Origin: Scleromitrula shiraiana
Lineage: Eukaryota; Ascomycota; Leotiomycetes; Helotiales; Sclerotiniaceae
Reading direction: 5' to 3'
NCBI GenBank assembly: GCA_028455995.1
Contig: JABELC010000003.1
Location: 2,542,001 to 2,606,000 of the forward strand
Length of the DNA stretch: 64,000 nucleotides
Shown here: positions 24,875 to 36,146 of the stretch, one piece after another
Layout of the letters: each line of letters opens with the position of its first letter
Numbering within the stretch: the stretch's first letter is position 1
Position numbers and translations under genes: made by a program
The notes under the pieces: model-generated
What the model was told of the DNA's origin: nothing
What the model saw: only the letters and a program-made list of their open reading frames with translations
The model's database searches: none

Positions 24875-25268
24875 CGAAACAGCTACAGCTTCAGGTTAAC
24901 CTAATCATATATGCCTATTTACAATATGGATATTCAAAGTATATGCGAGGTCATTGTGTTTTAATTTGACAGATATTCGGAATTTCAACAGCTCGTATGG
25001 AATCTTGGCAACTACGAAGAAGGGCCATTTAAATTTTAGAAAGCTACTTAGCTAATATGAGGGCAATCAAAGATTGCTTGAAGATTAATTTGATACGAAG
25101 CACCTCAAATAAAATGGTTCCGGACAGTGTTTTTGGAAGATCATCGTTATGTATGCTATTTATTCATCCCCAACCCAAAAGGTAGATTCATTCCTCATAA
25201 AGTAAGTCATCGTCAATCCAGATGGCAACACCCACCCCCAACTAAAAATTTCCTAACAATCCAACCCC

Positions 25269-26441
25269 CTACATAAACTTACTAGCCATCCCCAAAAGCG
25301 AGCTCATACCCCCCGAACTACCCCCACTCCCTCCCATCTGACTCTTCATATACATCTTCAGCGCCATCTCACCAGCCTGCTGCACCGCACTCTCCTTACT
25401 ACTCCCACTAGCCACATTACCCTGGCCACTCTGCTGATCGAAAAGCTTACTAGCCTGTGCCATCGCCATACCCACGAATGCATTTTGTGAGTTTCCAGAT
25501 GAAGAGTTTCCGGATTTGCCGCCAGTGAACATCTTAAGTGCTTGCATGGCAGCTGCACTGCCCATGTTGGAGGAGGATGCTTGTTGGTTTCCGCCGCCTC
25601 CGCCGAAGAATTGTTTGTGGGATTTTACGGCTTCTGTTTTATTGGATTGTTAGCGAAGAAATCATACCGATAGATAAAATCTCAAAAAATGGAATCAATT
25701 ATTCATTGATAAACTTACCTTCCTCATCAACCTCCTGGTTAGAAATATGTTGTTTATTCTGACCCAAGTATCCAAGTACACTGGAAAAAATGGAGGAATC
25801 TCCAGCATCACCAGCATGTTCTTGTGCATGATGAGCAGCACCAGATAGATCGTCGGAATCGGCTCCGTAGCCTCCTCCTCCTCCATATGGGTTGTTTCCG
25901 CTACCTCCATATCGTTCATCTCGTCCTCCGTGGCGTACTTCTTCCTCTCGTCCTCCTCCTCCTCCGCCGTAGTAGCTTTGTGCTTCGCCACCACGACGTT
26001 CACCGCCGTATCCACCTTCTTCTTCTCTGCGACCTCCTGATATAGTGTTAGATTAAGTCTTATTTGGTTAGGGCTGTGAGGATAGGAGGTTTGTGGTGAA
26101 TTGAATAGAATAGAATAGAACAGAATAGACTTACCGTGATGTCTTTCCTCTCCACAATAGCCACCTCCTTGTCCACCTTCATATCTTCTCTCTTCTCCTC
26201 CGTATCCACCACCTTGTCCACCGCCATATCCACCACCTTGTCCTCCTTCATGTCTTCTCTCTTCTCCTCCGTATCCACCACCTTGTCCACCGCCATATCC
26301 ACCACCTTGTCCTCCTTCATGTCTTCTCTCTTCTCCTCCGTATCCACCACCTTGTCCACCGCCATATCCACTACCTTGTCCTCCTTCATATCTTCTCTCT
26401 CCTCCTCCGTATCCACCTTCGTTGTTTCCGTATCCAGACAT
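25269..26441 (-). CDS. Glycine-rich protein with coding minisatellite, 3 exons
   Basis: Fungal protein of 329 aa. It has an N-terminal Gly/Tyr/Gln/Arg-rich low-complexity half and a conserved Ala-rich C-terminal half of the kind found in many ascomycete proteins of unknown function. Exons are 26441-26135, 26036-25719 and 25633-25269, with GT..AG introns of 98 and 85 nt. Exon 1 encodes three 23-residue repeats of the form GEERRHEGGQGGGYGGGQGG plus GYG, from an exact-length 69-bp DNA repeat. Exon 2 ends with DDLSGAAHHAQEHAGDAGDS and SVLGYLGQNKQHISNQEVDE. Exon 3 gives AVKSHKQFFGGGGGNQQ, then Ala/Met/Lys-rich helices and a Gly/Ser tail. No signal peptide or membrane segment. The repeat may undergo length polymorphism; phase separation or RNA binding is only a guess from composition. 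Confidence 0.87.
26184..26430 (-). repeat. 69-bp coding minisatellite, 3 units plus partial
   Basis: The stretch beginning TCTTCTCTCTTCTCC recurs at 26184, 26253, 26322 and 26391, exactly 69 bp apart, so the reading frame is kept. Units differ by a few substitutions (e.g. Tyr/His codon). Confidence 0.93.
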
Positions 26442-27174
26442 GATTGTTGTGTTGTTTATTTTGATGCTAGAAATAGTATATGTGTTAGCCAAGAGTCTTA
26501 GACAAGATAGCTGCTATATAGCTATAGCTGTAGTATTTACAACTATGAAAGCTTTTTAGTGCGGGGTAGGTAAAGAGTAAAAGCTTATAGGAAAAACCTA
26601 CTATTATAAACTTGTGATTGAAGTGAAAGTAAATATCGATGAGAATTGATCTTAAGATATGATATTCGAAGAGGTTATATCGTAGTTTCAATTTGAGGGG
26701 ATTTCTTGATTTCCTTTCCTTTTTGTCTTGGAACTTTTTCTCTGAGCTGGTTTCCAAGATACAGTAGTGTGTAGAGGGGAATCATGCAGTTGATGACGTT
26801 TCATTAACTTTCATGGTGGGGTAGCTGAAAATCAATTGGTGTGGGTAATAAGCCCCTTTTTACGAGTATATTATTGGTAAATTGGTTCCATATTTCTATC
26901 CTGCTTTCAGCTGGACTTGGATTTTGTGTACGGAGTATATATTTTATTGATTTTATTATGTATTAATTAAGTAAGTAAATAAATGCAATGTATGTACTAC
27001 CTAGGTATGTACTTGTCGTCGTAAGTGGATTGACCTAAATCATTTTCTTCTATTTACCTATAACTCCCAATCACATAGTTCCCAAACTCCTATCTATCGC
27101 CATCATGGACTCTGTATGTATAAATCCTATCTTATAACCCCGTCTATATTCGAAAATTCCAATCCCATATCCTG
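26442..27174. other. Intergenic between two minus-strand genes
   Basis: 5' flank of the glycine-rich gene and 3' flank of the MFS gene. The short minus ORF 26485-26757 has no family resemblance. AT-rich, nothing else seen. Confidence 0.5.
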
Positions 27175-29099
27175 TCATTTCAAAAACTCCATCAAATCAT
27201 ACAAGAAACTCTCGACTTCTCCAGACTCATCATCAGAAGATTTCTTTTCTTCTTGCAGTCTTTGCAATGTTTCATGTTCTTGATTCAACGAGTATTTCTT
27301 CACCAGTATTGTAGTGATCAGGCAAAATCCAGATATTGCACACATGAAGATCCAAATCGTCCTCAAAGCATCCGCATAAGATTGCTTCAACTGAGTTTTC
27401 TCCAATCCATCATCCATCGCTTTGATGATAGCGACAAGAGCAGTCGCATCTTTGGAGTACTCACTAGCTAAAGGTGCGAGGAGTGGGTAAGAGAGTAGTT
27501 GCTTTTTCATCTGGTTTTGGAAGATAACACCACCGACAGCTACACCGATAGATTGACCAAGTACTCTTGTAAAGCTGCTGAAACCGGCCGAGTGGCCAGA
27601 ATCTCCAGGACGACATGCGGCTTGGATAGCTAGACCCATTGATGGAAAGAGTATGCCGGTACCGATCGATATGGGAAAATTAAGAAACACCCATTGAACG
27701 ATGGATGTATTTGGTTTGAGAAGACATAAGAGTCCGGAACCGAGTGTGGCAAGGCCCCAGCCAACGTATAAAGCCCAGCGATAACTACCAGTGATGGCGA
27801 TGGTAATACCAACTACTATTGACATTGGCTAAAGTTGTGTTAGTATTAGTCCAGCTTAGAGACTAGTGAAAAACTTACAGCAACAAAACTAGTTTCAGGA
27901 AGAACTGCCACCCCAGAGATGATGGGAGAATATCCCAATACGGCTTCATAGTACAGAGGAAGATAGTACAACAAGGACCAGAGGACCATTCCATGGATCA
28001 AAGTCTGGAAGTATGTGATGCGTGTTGTCCAGTTATTGAAGATACTGAACCGAATGATTGGTTCAATGTTGTCTCCTGGTAATATTTTGCCTTCAGAGTC
28101 AAATGCTCGTAACGATAGGAATCTTTCATAGAACCCAAAGCCAACAACACATGCTACACCTACTAAGAGGGGAAATAAAACTCTCCACGAACCCCATTCA
28201 TACATGACACCACCCCATGTCATAGGGATCAAGAACGACACCGTTGAAGCCACAAAGATAACCGAGCCAAGCCAATCAAACTTCTTTGCCTTTGCCAAAA
28301 GTTTCCCTGGTGTACTGTTGATCTTGAGGAATAATGCGATAGCAACCATACCCGCGACAACAATAGGTACGTTGATCCAGAAGATCCATCTCCACGAAAC
28401 ATCTTGTGCGAATGCTGCAAAGCTTCAATTAGCAGAGAGACTTCGAGGTATATGATTGCAAACTTACCACCACCCATAAGAGGGCCAGCAACGCTACCAA
28501 TGGCCCATACACTACCGAGATATCCAAAGTATGCACCTCGCAGAGAAAGTGGTACCAAATCAGTGACTAGAATCTCACCCAAGGTAAGGATACCACCCCC
28601 ACCAATTCCTTGAATCGATCTGCCAACCAACCTGGGATAGATAACATCAGCATTGTCCAAACACAGCACCACAACAATATACATACATCAATGTAAAGTT
28701 GTTCGCCACAGCCGCCAAAATCGAACCCACAGCAAACAAAAGCCCCGATTCCAAAAGTAATACTTTTCTACCAAAGATATGACTTAATCCAGCAATAACG
28801 GGTTGAAAGACAGCACTTGTCAAGAGAAAACTGGTGCCTGACCAGAAAGCTTCAATGGCAGTTCCATGCAGTTTCTTGGTGATGATAGGTATGGCGATAC
28901 TGAGGGAAGTGGCATCTAATGCAGCTGCAAGAGTGATGAGACAGATGGAGGCAAAAGCAAGCACGAAAGCTGTGCTGGGTTTGAATTCTGGGGTTTTAGG
29001 TCCTTCGGTGTTTGGGTCGATGGGGGGGTTTTCCGTTTCTGTAAATATTTGGGATGTTGATGAGGGGGCTACCTCACCCGAAGGTTCTTTTTCGCTCAT
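27175..29099 (-). CDS. MFS multidrug/drug:H+ antiporter (DHA-type), 4 exons
   Basis: Major facilitator superfamily transporter of 588 aa, probably a plasma-membrane proton-coupled efflux pump of the 14-TMS drug:H+ antiporter type. Exons are 29099-28687, 28631-28468, 28414-27879 and 27828-27175; all introns are about 50-55 nt GT..AG (donors GTATGT, GTAAGT, GTAAGT). Signatures seen: LDATSLSIAIPIITKKL in the first TM (motif D-like), GLSHIFGRKVLLLESG (motif A), LVGRSIQGIGGGGILTLGE (motif B region), GSVAGPLMGGGAFAQDVSWR (motif C region across a junction) and RWIFWINVP. About 50 polar residues precede TM1 and a charged tail follows the last TM. The start ATG has ACC before it; an upstream in-frame TTG is not a start. 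Substrate is not predictable; no biosynthetic cluster surrounds it. It is divergently arranged with PFA4. Confidence 0.92.
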
Positions 29100-30029
29100 G
29101 GTGGGAGAAGCTATGGAAATCTCGAAAGTGGAATACAGTAATGACTTGACCTGGGTAGACAAGTATAAGAAAGAAAAGACGAAAAGATCGGGAAGATAGA
29201 TAAATATGTATGTAATATATTAAAAGGAAGATCAAAACAAAGTATGACCTCTAGAAGTACAGCGCATCAACCCCCATCTATATAGCCATCATCCAAAACT
29301 CCATCAGCATAGATTCCCATCATTCACCGCGCTCAGGAGCGAAGGATTAAACGAAAAAAAAGAGAGGAAAAATAATTACGTCCGTATCCATCAAAATGGT
29401 CGAACATGATCTCCATTCTCCACTCCACTCCATCAAACTTACCTAGATACCATGCCAGAAACCAACTATATGTGCCAGTCAGCCCTAGCGCCGCAAAATC
29501 CAAAGATCCACCGATCGCAATCATCTTCCACGCAGAAATCCATCACCCACAAAAAATCACCACCCACGTATAGCATCCCCAAAAACAGGTAACCTCACTC
29601 CTCCCTCCTCATCGCATACCCACCCGCACGCATCCCTCGCATACGTCCCCAAAGCGCACAACGGCGCAAATATCCATCCGGCGCGTGGTTTTGGGTCTAA
29701 AAAACGTGACTTACGTGCGTAAGGAAATTGAACCTTAGAAACTGCGAATTTTCGCGAGGATCCTGGATGTTTTGGGGCCTAGATCTAATGGGCTCGCGTA
29801 TCTTTTTAAGCGTAGTGCGAGGCGAGCGAGGCTGTAAGGCTGATCTAGGTCGAGCTAAGGAGCTTAATTGTGCTCCGGGCTCCGGGTTTTGGATACGTTT
29901 GGTCATGTTGATGTGCATATGGATAGATTGATCTCCCGACGGAACTTTTGAGATCTAGATTTGAATTTTGGATTGGAGGGGTATTTGAGTTTGGGATTAA
30001 TAATTTAGATCTTTGGTGCATCCATCGCG
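29100..30029. other. Divergent promoter region, MFS gene / PFA4
   Basis: About 930 bp between two divergent genes. A short minus ORF (29524-29333) ends its first 85 codons' worth of sequence at a GTAAGT donor but has no acceptor or downstream exon that makes sense. Nothing else supported. Confidence 0.45.
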
Positions 30030-31490
30030 ATGCCGCGATTGCGGTTTCGGATTCGTTCGTTGCAGGATCTTGCGCAGCCGTTTTGTTATCTGTTGATGAC
30101 TTCCTTGACTTATGTTTCGCAGATATTGTTTTGTTATATTGAGCCGGGACCATTGAGTAGGAGGGAGACGGTTGTTTTTAATGGGATTGTTTGGGCAACG
30201 TTGGTTTGTTATTATAGGACTTGTAATGTCGATCCCGGGAGGAAGGGTTGGGTAGATTCACAAGTGAGTGTGGGTGTGGATGGAGGGGAACGGGAAAAGA
30301 AAGAAGGGGTCAATGGTAACAAGGATACTGGAAAAGAGGGGGAAATGGGGAAGAATGTGAGATGGTGTAGGAAATGTGATGCGATCAAACCACCCCGAGC
30401 TCATCATTGTAAACAATGCAAACGGTAAGTCTAAGTCTACACCCCTCCCCCTCTCCTCCCCTCCCCTTTCCTCTCTTCCCATCTTAAACAAACAAAACTA
30501 ATCCAACCCCCAAGCTGCATCCCCAAAATGGACCACCACTGCCCCTGGACCAACAACTGCGTCTCCTACACCACCTTCCCCCACTTCCTCCGCTTCCTCC
30601 TCTACTCCGCGCTCTCCCTCTCCATCCTAACCCACCACCTCTACACGCGAATCTCCCACCTAATCTCCACCCGCGACCTCCCCTCCTACCTCGGCCCCAG
30701 CACCGTCTCCCTCCTGACCCTGCTCATCCTCTCCATAATCAACACCCTCACCCTCTTCGCGCTAACCATCCTCTTCCTCAAAACAACCTACAACCTCTGC
30801 GTCAACACAACCATGATCGAAAGCTGGGAAATCGAACGCCACGCCGCGCTCGTGCAGCGCGCAAAACGCATGGGCGGATACGTGTACGCGAGTGGAGGAC
30901 GGCGGGTGCGTGTTGAAGCGGTGGAATTCCCGTATGATGTGGGGATATGGAGGAATATTGTTCAGGGGATGGGGACCGCGAATGTGGTGGCTTGGGTGTG
31001 GCCTTTTGCGGGGGAAGTGGGGATAGAGGGGACGGGGAGGTGGGAGGAAAATGAATTTAATGAGAGGGAGGGGATGTGGCCGCCGGTTGATCCGGATAAG
31101 ATGGGACGGAGGATTGATAGGGAGGAGATTGGGGAGGGGTGTGTGAAGCCGAGGGTGTATGGGAGTGTGGAGGAGGAGAAGGAGGCGTTTAGGAGGAGGC
31201 AGGAGGTTGATTTGAGGAGGTGGAGGAATGGGGGGACGGGTGAGGGGGGTGGGGTGGACGATGTTGATTATGAAGTAGAAGAAGATGATGGTGATGATGG
31301 GGAAGAGGATTATGAAAATGAATGTGAAGAGGGGATTGATGGGGAAGAGGGTTGGACAAATTCAGACGGTGATAGGTTGAGGGATTATGGGGTTGATGAG
31401 GAGGCGGATGTGTTGGATGAGGATGATATACCTTTGGGGGAATTGTTACGGCGAAGGAAAGCAAGGGAGTTTAGGGAGGTCGATGCTTAG
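30030..31490 (+). CDS. PFA4: DHHC palmitoyltransferase Pfa4-like, 2 exons
   Basis: Protein S-acyltransferase transferring palmitate to cysteines. Yeast Pfa4 acts in the ER on chitin-synthase chaperone Chs7. 456 aa; exons 30030-30424 and 30515-31490, with a 90-nt intron cutting the zinc-binding Cys-rich domain between CKQCKR and CIPKMDHHCPW. The DHHC motif is at 138-141 with Cys141 catalytic. Before it come WCRKCDAIKPPRAHHCKQC and an N-terminal pair of hydrophobic segments with YIEPGPLSRRE; after it two more membrane segments. NTTMIESWEIERHAALVQRA, seen after the fourth TM, is characteristic of Pfa4. The usual Gly after NCV is Ser here. The last about 150 residues are charged, with a long Asp/Glu-rich stretch. 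Exon 2 flips from C-rich to G-rich near 30860. Upstream coding sequence with another intron cannot be excluded. Confidence 0.9.
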
Positions 31491-32044
31491 AGTATAGATT
31501 CTAGATTGAATTGGAAAAGTCAGGTTCATACCTCATGGGCATCTTTATGAATATGTGGAACAATGCTGGCTATAAATCAGGCCGTATCCAAACTCTTGTA
31601 ACCACGAGGAAACCAAAAGTCTGTCATCAATAACAGTAGGAACTGTAACATGAGCACGATCAGAAGCAATCCCGAAACATGAAGATTAAAGATTATATAT
31701 AAACTCAACGAACGAATTCCCATGCATTACTACCGCGATGTTCACACCACTATATGCTCTCTAAAATATATATTCATCAATACCTTTTCCTCCATCATTT
31801 CGATATTTATTAATACAAAGGAATCATAAAGGTCGTGTAGTTATTCTAGACGCCAGAAACGCCGTCAAGGTTTACCGTGTGGCCCCTATGTTTATAAAAT
31901 ATACAAGCCAGCCAACCCAATCCATTCCATCCATTCTAGCATACTCATATATCCATTGAGTGTTCGTGGGAAAATATCAGCCCAGTCCAGTCCGATCCAC
32001 TCATCATTCATTTGTTCGTCAATTATCCGTCAATTCATAACCCC
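31491..32044. other. Intergenic, convergent 3' flanks
   Basis: Lies between PFA4 (plus) and the Ser/Gly-rich membrane protein gene (minus). AT-rich, likely holding both polyadenylation regions. No gene seen. Confidence 0.5.
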
Positions 32045-33291
32045 CTAGATAATAGTACAAGTAGCAACAACCAATGCCACCATGACCCAATATCCGGAGC
32101 CCATAGCCAGAAATCCCATTGTTTTACTGACAATTGGAGCAGCACCACTCGTACTTCCATCAGCATCTTCCGTGCCTCCCGGCGCCGTGGTACCATTTGG
32201 CAGTGTCCCATTAATAACAATAGTACTTGTGCCATTGACATCCGCCACATTAACCAACGTTTTATTCAAAGAATCATAACTACCATCTCCGATCAGCGCA
32301 TCTAAAACTGTGAAATTGCCGGTATCATCACAACCACATTCAGCATACTTAGCGCAAAGACATGTAACGGGTTTAGTTTCATTAACACCAGAGTCGGAGT
32401 CCGTTTGCCGAGTGGATATTTCATTCGTTGTCGTATTTGTCGCATTGATTGCAGAATGATTGCGGAATGTATATGGATTGTGATAAGGATAGCTGTAGGC
32501 GCCATAGAGCCAGATACCAGGAAAGATAGCCAAAGAACCAGCAACGAGGAATATGGCGGGGAGTCCTAGTGGCGATGAGCGTCCAGCGGCATAAGGTTGA
32601 GTTGCACCTCCTCCGTAATATCTACCACCGCCGTAAGCGGGAGCGGGTCCAGAGCCAGTTTTTGTTTGTCCACCGGCAGTTGATGAAGAGGAACCTCGTC
32701 CGGCGGATGAAGAACTGCTAGATTTAGAGTTAGATTTTGAACCCGATGATCTGAATGCAGCGGAAACTGCTGCGAAGGCAAATTTTCGAGAAAATATGGT
32801 TTTGTGCATAATGGTATCAATCTCATCGAGCTGACTCTGAGACTTCAGCTCAACATTGCCATATATTTCTTCGTCTTCATTTTTTCTTTCATATGAAGTA
32901 CTACTTCCAATGTTCTCTTCTGGAATTTCATTTTTACCCCCACTACTCGAGTATAGATTTGATCGCCCCCATACCCCGAAAAATCGCAAGAAGAGACAAC
33001 ATACCCTGATGAGCCAGAACTTGAACTGGAAGAACCAGAACTCGAACTACCACCCTTTCCACCACTAGAAGAACTGCTACTTCCCCCGCCACCCTTACCA
33101 CCGCCACCTCCTCCTCCTTTTCTCTTGTATAAATCTTCTCGCGCCTCTAGGATCCCGTAGTTGGAAGACGCTTCGAGTGGCTGATCGCGAGTTATGAGCT
33201 CAGTGGTCGGTATATATTGTGGATGCGCATATGAAGGTGTAGTTGCTGAGGCGACAAGTAGCAATGCTACTGTTAAAATATTGGATCGCAT
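32045..33291 (-). CDS. Secreted Ser/Gly-rich, C-terminally anchored protein, 2 exons
   Basis: Unnamed fungal surface-type protein, 330 aa in the preferred model. Exons are 33291-33005 and 32750-32045, with a 254-nt intron starting GTATGT and ending TTCAG. Residues 1-22 form a signal peptide ending SYA before HPQ. A dibasic-containing stretch EAREDLYKRK follows, then Gly/Ser/Lys repeats. A conserved block reads APAYGGGRYYGGGATQPYAA, then a hydrophobic segment LPAIFLVAGSLAIFPGIWL and YSYPYHNPYTFRN. Next is a Thr/Asn-rich part with several N-glycosylation sequons and a Cys cluster TCLCAKYAECGCDDTGN. It ends in a hydrophobic C-terminus after Gly/Ser, as in GPI-anchored proteins. An alternative 59-nt intron (33004 to about 32946) keeps the frame open and would add about 65 charged residues. 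Function unknown; cell-wall or membrane location is inferred. Confidence 0.8.
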
Positions 33292-34541
33292 TGTTATTCT
33301 ATCCTATTCTATTATTTATTTTTATCCTCTTAGATAATTAAATAAGGATAATTGGATTGATTGAATATTATTGTAGTGTATGCAGATAAAAGAAGTATAA
33401 AATCTCCACACCAAAGATAAGTGTTTCATATTGGAAGAGGGGAGGCGCAAAATATACATAATGAGTAAAACTTATTAGCTCCAAAACCCTGAATGATCAT
33501 GTTTGCCTTCTCGTGCGCCTTGGTATGTTAATGATTCACTAATAGTTAGACCGTTCAATCAGTTTTCCTTAATCCCGTATGGTGTCCAATCGGGAGAAAT
33601 TAGCACTTAGCACTGCCGCTTATTGATTTAGTAGGTAGGCTTATAAGTTAGCCAAGCCCAATGTCATTTGGCATCTACAAAGAAAAAGACTTCTAAGTTC
33701 TAGTCCCCTTTTTTCAAATCATTGATGGTTATCAAAAATCAGATATGCAGGGCTATGAGCCTGTCAAGGCATCCAGATCAGATATAATCGACAAAGCGAC
33801 TGGGGCGAAATTGGTAGACATACATACGGGCAGTGCAAACAAGACAAACAGCCCAAACACACAGTCATGTTTCTTTCCTACTTATCGGAAACCCGGTGTA
33901 TTCGGCATGGCTGAAGTTTCACTAACTCCAAAAGCTCTAGAAAGAGGCGGAAAGGCTGCTCGAAATTTTATGGTTAAAACATCATTCTCCACTTGGTAAG
34001 AATACTAATATATCGTACTTCCGTAGTATACTATAGTATGGATTATTGCCACGAGCAGAATGTGGGGTGCACGGAGATATCGATCCGATGATTGATTGAT
34101 ATTTGCTTGTATTCTTTGCATCGATTATATAGTGTACCGATACATCTTATAGGATTTCACATCTTTACTGGTTGTCGAAAACGCCTCTTATTAACATACA
34201 TAAGCAGATCTGGGGCTCAGTGTACCATATATATAATTTTCAAGTTTGGATATCAATACAGTTCCTCGGAAATAATTAATCAGACTAGAAGCAAACTAGA
34301 AGGAGTTCATGATTTCTAGAGTCTTGTCTCTATTTTAGCTCCAGGTCAAGCTTCATGAACATCTGGGCATTATCGAAGGTCACCTGAACGATTCTTGAGA
34401 TTCTACAAGGTATTGGCATGGTACTTTTGTATTATTTGCAATTTAGAAGTGATGGTTATCCAAACGCTTGATCCCTTAGGACAAAAAACGAACTGTGATT
34501 GATATCATAGATTGCCTCCAATGGTCATCTGACTTCTCTTC
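33292..34541. other. Intergenic, one doubtful small ORF
   Basis: Between the surface-protein gene and UAP1. Apart from the candidate at 33745-34109, nothing supported. AT-rich. Confidence 0.45.
33745..34109 (+). CDS. Doubtful small two-exon gene
   Basis: ATG 33745 opens an 84-codon ORF of balanced composition (e.g. KATGAKLVDIHTGSANKTN, VFGMAEVSLTPKALERGGK). Near its end is a strong intron: donor GTAAGA, branch-like ATACTAATA and acceptor CTATAG, about 44 nt (33997-34041). Splicing would replace the Trp-stop ending by a short Cys-containing tail ending near 34099-34109. No family recognised. It may be a real small gene or chance. Confidence 0.25.
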
Positions 34542-36146
34542 CTAAGATAACTCCTTCTCTAGTACAGCTGGGGCAGTAATAGTTTGGTCCTTCAACTTAT
34601 CCAATCCTTCTCCGCCCTGTTGATATGGTTAGCTTTGTTGATTTTACATGGAAAGGGTAGAACTTACGTAGCTGATTAATGGAGAAACCTCAATACCATC
34701 ATCGTTGCTGTTACCAACGACAGTAGCACCTGCTGCTTGTACCCATCGTTTTCCTTGGTCCATGATATCTTTCTTACTAGTATCTGGATCATCCTCACCT
34801 GTACCCTTGGCATTCTTTAAGGGTGAGAATTCCTCTTCACGCTTGACTTCCATACAAGCAAACTTGTTGAGTTCCAACATGGGAAAGACGTCGAAAACGA
34901 ATTGTTCGAGCTTGATACCATTTGGCTTCTCTGGCTTCACGGTTGTCCCCTTTTCGGTATCTACGTAAGGAATCTTCTTGCGTGCAACGTGATGAGGTAA
35001 TTTGTGAGCCCATTGTGGAATCGATTCTAAGAATCGAAAAGAGTAGTAATGGTTGACGATGTTTGCTGCTCGGAACTTCAAAACATCAGGCTGCTTTGCG
35101 TCCTTGGCCTCAGAAGTTTCCTTGTCAATCTCTGAGTATTCAACAACATCCGGCTTGCCATTCTTAAGAAGAATAAGTCCAACCGATTCGGTGGCATTTC
35201 GCTTTCTAACAACTTTGGTAGCAATATCAACGTCTTTGGCAGCGGAAAATCCAATAAAGACAGGATCTGCTACCTTGACGAGACAGTTGTCTACACAGTA
35301 TGCGTGAATGTGCTGAATACCACGTTTGGTCATGTCGGACATAACAGTAGATGTAACAATTGCTTGATAGATACCACCATTTCCATCTGGGGCCACAGCC
35401 ACTCTACCCTTACTCTCCAAAAGAATCTTACCATCATTTGAGATACATGGAAGAACACCCTGCTCAAAGATAATGACATTTTCCTTCTCTAATCCAAAGT
35501 ATCCATTCTCCTCAAAGTATTTCTCGGTAGGACCACGGGTTGGGCCACTGGTCATAACATACCAGGGAACCACAACTTTCTTGTCTGCTGCATGTCCAGC
35601 CTTCTTGTGTGCTAATCTCTGAACTTTGCGAATACGTTCGGCTTGGATTTGAAATAGTGATTTCTCTGATGGGAGACCAATGTTGAAGCAACCCTTTGGA
35701 GCTGAACTTCCAAGTCGAGTTCCTTGACCGCCTGCCATGAGAACCACAGCTACCTTGTTGTCTGCAATTAAATCCAACCCTGACTCGTACCATTTTTCGA
35801 TATCTTCTGGCTTCGAATCTAAAATACTAGCAGTGGCAGACTCTGGGAGAGGCTCAAGGCCCGATTCCTTCTTCTCGTCATCTTGTGTTTGAACGGGGGG
35901 ATTGAGAGCTTTATCGGTGATTTTGTTTATGTATTCGGGATCGAAACCTGATAATTGTTCGTAAAGAGCTGCTTTCTCAGCTATATCGAGAGTGTCGTAA
36001 AAGGCGAAAACTTGGTCTTGTTTTGCTTTGCTGTACTTCTCCTTGAGTTGTTCGAGGTCCGTGGAGCTAGGTTCTTGTGGAGGGGCACCGGCTTGTGCTT
36101 TGCCTCCGATGTGCAACTTATCAATTACGTTCTGAACGGCTTCCAT
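34542..36146 (-). CDS. UAP1: UDP-N-acetylglucosamine pyrophosphorylase, 2 exons
   Basis: Catalyses UTP + GlcNAc-1-phosphate to UDP-GlcNAc + PPi in the cytosol, the last step making the donor for chitin, N-glycans and GPI anchors. 517 aa, the family's normal length. Exons are 36146-34668 and 34616-34542; a 51-nt intron joins LISY to GGEGLDKLKDQTITAPAV. The nucleotide-binding signature VVLMAGGQGTRLGSSAPKG is at about 134-151, followed by LPSEKSLFQIQAERI. Also seen: VPWYVMTSGPTRGPTEKYF, GIYQAIV (substrate loop), IQHIHAYCVDNCLVKVADP and EQFVFDVFPMLE. The N-terminal 100 residues form the helical extension typical of eukaryotic forms. It shares a 435-bp divergent promoter with the glycosylase gene. 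Probably essential. Confidence 0.97.

Larger units (their letters stand above)
14624..25268. other. 10.6-kb gene desert
   Basis: No gene with recognisable family. It contains the TIR element at 15446-15750, a GGTT microsatellite (21945-21972), a perfect 10-bp-arm hairpin (24852-24874), a strongly G-depleted stretch at about 24180-24670, and a cluster of minus-strand ORFs at 23198-24164 listed separately. The first few hundred bases next to 14623 are the Myb gene's 5' flank, with GA-rich sequence. Confidence 0.55.

Noticed and set aside
29333..29524. Minus-strand 63-codon ORF with a GTAAGT donor after its first part
   Set aside because: No matching acceptor or second exon found, no family recognised. 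Probably promoter or leader sequence.
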